Shown here: piece after piece, positions 6,351 through 9,880 of the stretch
Layout: every line of letters begins with the position of its first letter
How positions within the stretch are numbered: the first letter of the stretch is position 1
Assembly: GCA_902766115.1 (NCBI GenBank)
Contig: CACXCL010000261.1
Location: 1-9,880 of the forward strand
Direction of reading: 5' to 3'
DNA from: an uncultured Ruminococcus sp.
GTDB taxonomy: Bacteria; Bacillota; Clostridia; Oscillospirales; CAG-272
Length of the DNA stretch: 9,880 nucleotides
Position numbers and translations under genes: made by a program
Notes under the pieces: generated by a model
What the model was told of the DNA's origin: nothing
The model's input: only the letters and a program-made list of their open reading frames with translations
Databases searched by the model: none

Positions 6351-8192
6351 CTATTCAGCCGGGGCGGGCTCGCCCTCGGCGTCGTCCTCGTACCACTGTC
6401 TCTGAGACTCGAACATCGTCTTATATTCCCCGCCCTGTTTCATCAGCTCGTCGTGGGTGCCGATCTCGACGATCCTGCCGTCCTTCATCATGACGATGCG
6501 GTCGGCTATCCTGACCGATCCAAGCCGGTGAGTGACGATGAACGACGTCTTGTCCCGGGACAGTTTGGCGAATCTCTCGTAGATCCTCGTCTCCTCCAGC
6601 GGGTCGATGGCCGCCGTGGGCTCGTCGAGGATCATCACGGAACAGTCGCGGTAGAAAGCCCGGGCGATGGAGACCCTCTGCGCCTGACCGCCGGACATAC
6701 CGACTCCGTCGTCGAAGGCGCGCGACAGCATGGTGTCGAGCCCATGAGTCAACCACTCCTCGTCGGGCGAGAAGCCCGCCATGGCGCAGGCGCGGGTCAG
6801 GTTGTCGTCGGTGACCTCCTTCTCATACTGGCCGATCACCAGATTGTCCCGCAGGGTCAGCGCGTACTGGGGATAGCGCTGGTAAACGGCGGAGAGCCGC
6901 TTCGCTATGGAGTTGAAGGAGATCTCCGTGGTCGGATAACCTCCGATCCTCACCTCGCCCTCATCCGGGCGGTAGTACCCACAGAGGAGTTTGATGAGCG
7001 TCGACTTGCCGCTTCCGTTCTCGCCCACGATGGCGACGGTCTCCCTCGGCTTCACCTCGAGGCTGACGCCGTCCACCGCGCGTTTCGTGGCGTTGGGGTA
7101 GGAGAAGGACACGTCGCGCATCCTGATACCCAGCTCGTAGGGAATCTCGACGTCGGGGGCGCTGTCCTCGGGGATATCAAGAAATCTGACGTAGTTCTCA
7201 ATAAACGGCAGATCGCGGGAAGCGGTGGCAAACGATCCGTAGAACAACTGGTGCAGCTTATCCTCGATCATTCCGACGGAAGTGAAGACCGCTGCGAACT
7301 CGCCTATCGTGATCCGACCGATGAGAAGGAAGCGGAAGAGCAAATAGTAAACGCCGAGCCGACCCATGAAGGTCAGAAGCTCCGCCCCGAAGAAAAGCCA
7401 CTGCTGTTTTGACGACGTCTTGCGGTCGAGCTTCGTCAGTCTGCGCCACAGATTGCTGAACGACCGGAAGAAATACCAGAATCCTCCGAGCAGGCGCGTC
7501 TCTTTGAGAAATTGCTGTGATGTAGCACATTCGAAATAGTGAGCCGAAAGACGCCTGTCCGGCGCCGCCTTGTCCTCTTTGTCCCGGTATATCTTTTTCA
7601 CGAGGAACTGATACAGCAGCGTGGGTATAAAGATCATCAAAAGCGCCGCGACGAGCCACGGATCGCGCTGTACCAGATATACGGACGTGATAACGAAATA
7701 CGGAATATGGTACAAAACGATCTGCTTGAGCGTACTGAGCAGCGAGCGCGCCGAGTCCGCCCCCGAGCCGGCTTTTTCGATATCGTCGAGTTTGTCGGTA
7801 TCCTCGAACAGGATCGGCGGGATCTTCGCCATCTTGGAAAGACGCTGTTCGGTCTGTCTGTTCTCGGCACGATAGGAGAACGCGGTATCGGTTCTGTTCG
7901 CGATTTGACTGAGGATCGCCGAAAAGATGAACGTTCCCGCGTAAGCTGCTATAAGAATGATTATACCGGTCACGGGCCCGCCGCCGTTTTCATAAACGGT
8001 TGTCACTCCGTTGAAAACGCCCTCGAGAACGTAAATCTGCGCGGCCTGAAGGATCGCCTGAACGACGATTATTATACAGCCGATCGTAAACAACCCGGGC
8101 GCCGCTCCGATTATTATCGGGATCGTCTTTTTTACGCACTTGAAGAAACCGACGCGCGGCTTCTTGTTCTTTTTGTCCTTATTCTTTTTCAC
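6351..8192 (-). CDS. ABC exporter half-transporter (membrane + ATPase), second gene of the farther pair
   Basis: The product is 613 residues. The N-terminus is very lysine-rich (MKKNKDKKNKKPR), fitting a cytoplasmic, positively charged tail before the first helix. Probable membrane helices are near 25-50, 75-97, 158-175, 179-197, 266-291 and 296-308; the ATPase domain begins near 355. Motifs: Walker A GENGSGKST (390-398), Q-loop Q438 in the unusual context VYQRYPQY, signature MSGGQ (499-503), Walker B VMILDEP (519-525, with D523 and E524) and H-loop H555. The site is intact, with Met replacing the first Leu of the signature. The start is GTG at 8192, overlapping the TGA of the upstream gene, with GGAGG 7 nt before it; the open frame continues upstream to 8516, but only as a shadow of the neighbouring gene. 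The C-terminus is acidic (EDDAEGEPAPAE). It probably dimerises with the upstream product; the substrate is unknown. Confidence 0.93.
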   Translation of the reverse strand: MKKNKDKKNKKPRVGFFKCVKKTIPIIIGAAPGLFTIGCIIIVVQAILQAAQIYVLEGVFNGVTTVYENGGGPVTGIIILIAAYAGTFIFSAILSQIANRTDTAFSYRAENRQTEQRLSKMAKIPPILFEDTDKLDDIEKAGSGADSARSLLSTLKQIVLYHIPYFVITSVYLVQRDPWLVAALLMIFIPTLLYQFLVKKIYRDKEDKAAPDRRLSAHYFECATSQQFLKETRLLGGFWYFFRSFSNLWRRLTKLDRKTSSKQQWLFFGAELLTFMGRLGVYYLLFRFLLIGRITIGEFAAVFTSVGMIEDKLHQLFYGSFATASRDLPFIENYVRFLDIPEDSAPDVEIPYELGIRMRDVSFSYPNATKRAVDGVSLEVKPRETVAIVGENGSGKSTLIKLLCGYYRPDEGEVRIGGYPTTEISFNSIAKRLSAVYQRYPQYALTLRDNLVIGQYEKEVTDDNLTRACAMAGFSPDEEWLTHGLDTMLSRAFDDGVGMSGGQAQRVSIARAFYRDCSVMILDEPTAAIDPLEETRIYERFAKLSRDKTSFIVTHRLGSVRIADRIVMMKDGRIVEIGTHDELMKQGGEYKTMFESQRQWYEDDAEGEPAPAE

Positions 8193-9880
8193 GAGACCGC
8201 CTCCTCTCCGGGGGTGTCCTCGTACCAGCTCTTCTGAGTTGAGAACATCTCGGCGTAAATGCCGCCCGCCTTCACGAGCTCGTCGTGCGAGCCCTGCTCC
8301 GCGACGGCTCCGCCGTCGATCACGAGGATCCGGTCGGCGATTCGCGCCGCGCCGAGTCGGTGGGTAATGAAGACGGCGCTCTTGCCCTCCGTCACTTTCT
8401 TGAACAAAGCGTAGACGGCGCTCTCCGCGATCGGATCGAGCGCGGCGGTCGGCTCGTCGAGGATCGACACGGGTCGGTTGCCGTACAAAGCGCGTGCGAT
8501 GGCTACTCTCTGCCACTCCCCGCCCGACAGATCGACGCCGTCCTTCGCCGCCTTTCCGAGCGGAGTATTGACGCCTGAGTGCAGTTTTTCAAGCGCTTCG
8601 GTGAGGCCGATCTCCTCGGTCACGCGCAGGACGTCCTCGTCGCTGTCGCGGTTCACGTCGCCGAGCTTGATCGCGTCGCCGTAAGGGATCTGATATTTCG
8701 CAAAATCCTGGAAGACAACTGAAAACATCCCCTTTATCTCGGCGTACGTGAAGTCTCGCAGGTTTTTCCCGCCTATCAGAATGTCGCCCTCGTACTCGTC
8801 GTAAAGACCGGTGAGTAGTTTCGTTATCGTCGTTTTGCCCGCGCCGTTCACTCCGACGAAGGCGCAATGCTCGCCCTCGTTTATCGTGAACGAGCAGTTT
8901 TTGAGTATGTACCTGTCCGTGCCGGGATACTTGAAAGAAACGTCGTGAAACTCTATCTTGTCGAAATTGAATCCGCTTAAATCGGCGGGCGGATCAAGCG
9001 CGCCTTCCTGCTCTTCAAGCTGAGAAAACTCAGACAAGTCCCCGAGGTTCTTTGTCGCCTGAACCATCCATCTGACGTCACCCGGGATGCCTCTCCCGAC
9101 TATAAACACCGCTCTAAGCAAAAGATTTGCGAAACCGACGAAGAAGCCGGCCGTGAGTTCTCCGCGTCCGACGGCGAACACGAGCGCCGTCATGATCGAG
9201 CCGTACATCACCCATGCGAGCGAATAGATAAAATTGTCTCTTCTGCTGTTTCTGACCGTATTTTTAAGATTCTTCCGGTCCATTTCGAGCTTCGTTTTTT
9301 TCCATTTTCCTAATATGAAAGGTGCGTACCCGAATGTCGAGCGTTCCTCAAGATAGTCCTTTGCCGAGAGGAAAGCCTGATAAGTGCCTGCGTATCTTCC
9401 GTCTTTTTCAACGTTGAAAAACGTCTCGTAATCTTGAAGGCCCGATCTTACGGCGAGAAAAACGGCGGGAATAACGATACCGACCGCGATGAGCCCTCCC
9501 CACCATACCTTGAGAAACACGGATGAGATCGTAATGACGAGAAATACCCATCGATATACGATCCATATTACTCGTAATCCTCTATCAACCATCTTGCCCG
9601 CCGGTTCGTTGCACGCGCGGCCTATGAGGTCGTACGTTTTGCTGTCTTCAACGTACCGGTACTTGATGCTCGCCTGTTTGAGCAGAAAGACCTCTTTCGT
9701 TACCGAATAGACTTTTTCGCGCAAATGGAAAAGGGCGATATATTCAAACTGAAAAACGGCTGAATTCAAGAAGAAGGCGGCGAACATGAAGACGAGCGGC
9801 ATGACGATCGCCGATTCCGGCGCTTCGCCCCGAATGACAGAAATAGCGGTATCAACGAACGACGCCGTGGTAAAAAGCTG
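8189..9880 (-). CDS. ABC exporter half-transporter, first gene of the farther pair (5' end off right edge)
   Basis: The frame stays open from the stop at 8189 to the edge of the window, giving 563 visible residues beginning QLFTTASFVDTAIS. By comparison with the other subunits about 40-50 N-terminal residues are missing, so the ATG at 9802 is internal rather than the true start. Membrane segments lie near visible residues 27-46, 104-124, 127-144, 219-237 and 241-262. The ATPase domain starts near 307, with Walker A GVNGAGKTT (343-351), Q-loop Q391, signature LSGGE (451-455), Walker B VSILDEP (471-477, with D475 and E476) and H-loop H507; all are intact. The stop TGA shares bases with the GTG of the next gene, whose ribosome binding site is encoded in the final E-A-V-S codons. 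The membrane-domain half is visibly richer in A/T than the ATPase half, explained at least in part by Phe/Ile/Leu-rich helices. The operon promoter lies outside the window. Confidence 0.93.
   Translation of the reverse strand, partial: QLFTTASFVDTAISVIRGEAPESAIVMPLVFMFAAFFLNSAVFQFEYIALFHLREKVYSVTKEVFLLKQASIKYRYVEDSKTYDLIGRACNEPAGKMVDRGLRVIWIVYRWVFLVITISSVFLKVWWGGLIAVGIVIPAVFLAVRSGLQDYETFFNVEKDGRYAGTYQAFLSAKDYLEERSTFGYAPFILGKWKKTKLEMDRKNLKNTVRNSRRDNFIYSLAWVMYGSIMTALVFAVGRGELTAGFFVGFANLLLRAVFIVGRGIPGDVRWMVQATKNLGDLSEFSQLEEQEGALDPPADLSGFNFDKIEFHDVSFKYPGTDRYILKNCSFTINEGEHCAFVGVNGAGKTTITKLLTGLYDEYEGDILIGGKNLRDFTYAEIKGMFSVVFQDFAKYQIPYGDAIKLGDVNRDSDEDVLRVTEEIGLTEALEKLHSGVNTPLGKAAKDGVDLSGGEWQRVAIARALYGNRPVSILDEPTAALDPIAESAVYALFKKVTEGKSAVFITHRLGAARIADRILVIDGGAVAEQGSHDELVKAGGIYAEMFSTQKSWYEDTPGEEAVS
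8200..8204 (-). promoter_or_regulatory. Ribosome binding site inside the upstream gene, deciding a GTG start
   Basis: GGAGG, within the longer GGAGAGGAGG, stands 7 nt before the GTG at 8192 on the minus strand. It makes 8192 the start in preference to the upstream open frame and is placed exactly as in the nearer operon. Confidence 0.88.

Noticed and set aside
8193..8516. 108-codon N-terminal extension of the exporter subunit starting at 8192
   Set aside because: The extension is out of frame within the ATPase domain of the upstream gene and is Arg-rich with no membrane pattern; the GTG at 8192 has an excellent ribosome binding site and the usual GTGA overlap.
9800..9802. ATG at 9802 as the start of the rightmost exporter gene
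   Set aside because: The frame is open to the window edge and codes for further hydrophobic, family-like sequence; starting at 9802 would delete the first membrane segment and leave a subunit about 70 residues short.
1..9880. CRISPR array, tRNA/rRNA genes, insertion sequences or attachment sites
   Set aside because: No regularly spaced repeats, cloverleaf-like sequences, transposase motifs or flanking inverted and direct repeats were found; the only clear repeat is the two-copy hairpin.

Overview
The window looks like a chromosomal piece of a moderately GC-rich anaerobic Bacillota, most likely a gut- or rumen-type Clostridia. The reasons are the clostridial style of the pyruvate phosphate dikinase N-terminus, strong GGAGG ribosome binding sites, sigma-A promoters with extended -10 elements, and large two-gene ABC exporter operons. 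This placement is inference; no rRNA or other strict marker is present.

Layout. Positions 1-333 (minus) carry the first 111 codons of pyruvate phosphate dikinase, a central-metabolism enzyme whose gene continues off the left edge. A 256-bp divergent spacer (334-589) holds the outward promoters of ppdK and of a single plus-strand gene, 590-2410, which encodes a cytoplasmic protein that looks like a six-hairpin glycosidase. A strong GC hairpin (2424-2453) lies between that gene and the convergent ABC genes and probably terminates transcription in both directions. From 2472 to the right edge everything is minus-strand and consists of two adjacent operons. Each encodes two full-length ABC half-transporters (membrane domain fused to ATPase domain). 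The nearer operon is 6136->4313 then 4316->2472, with a near-consensus promoter at 6196-6224. The farther one is 9880(off edge)->8189 then 8192->6351.

How the genes work together. In each operon the second gene starts at a GTG overlapping the TGA of the first (GTGA), with the ribosome binding site inside the last codons of the first gene. This fits translational coupling and assembly of a two-chain exporter. All four ATPase domains keep Walker A, Q-loop, signature, Walker B glutamate and H-loop histidine. No cargo peptide, modification enzyme, immunity gene, two-component system or regulator is visible, so the substrates are unknown.

The most unusual structural observation is that both ABC operons end in the same exact 38-nt hairpin element (2420-2457 and 6300-6337), although the proteins are clearly diverged. 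I found no convincing wholly new system. The points most worth following are the repeated hairpin, the tandem exporter pairs with near-identical coupling junctions, the palindrome in the nearer operon's promoter, and the unclassified glycosidase-like protein.
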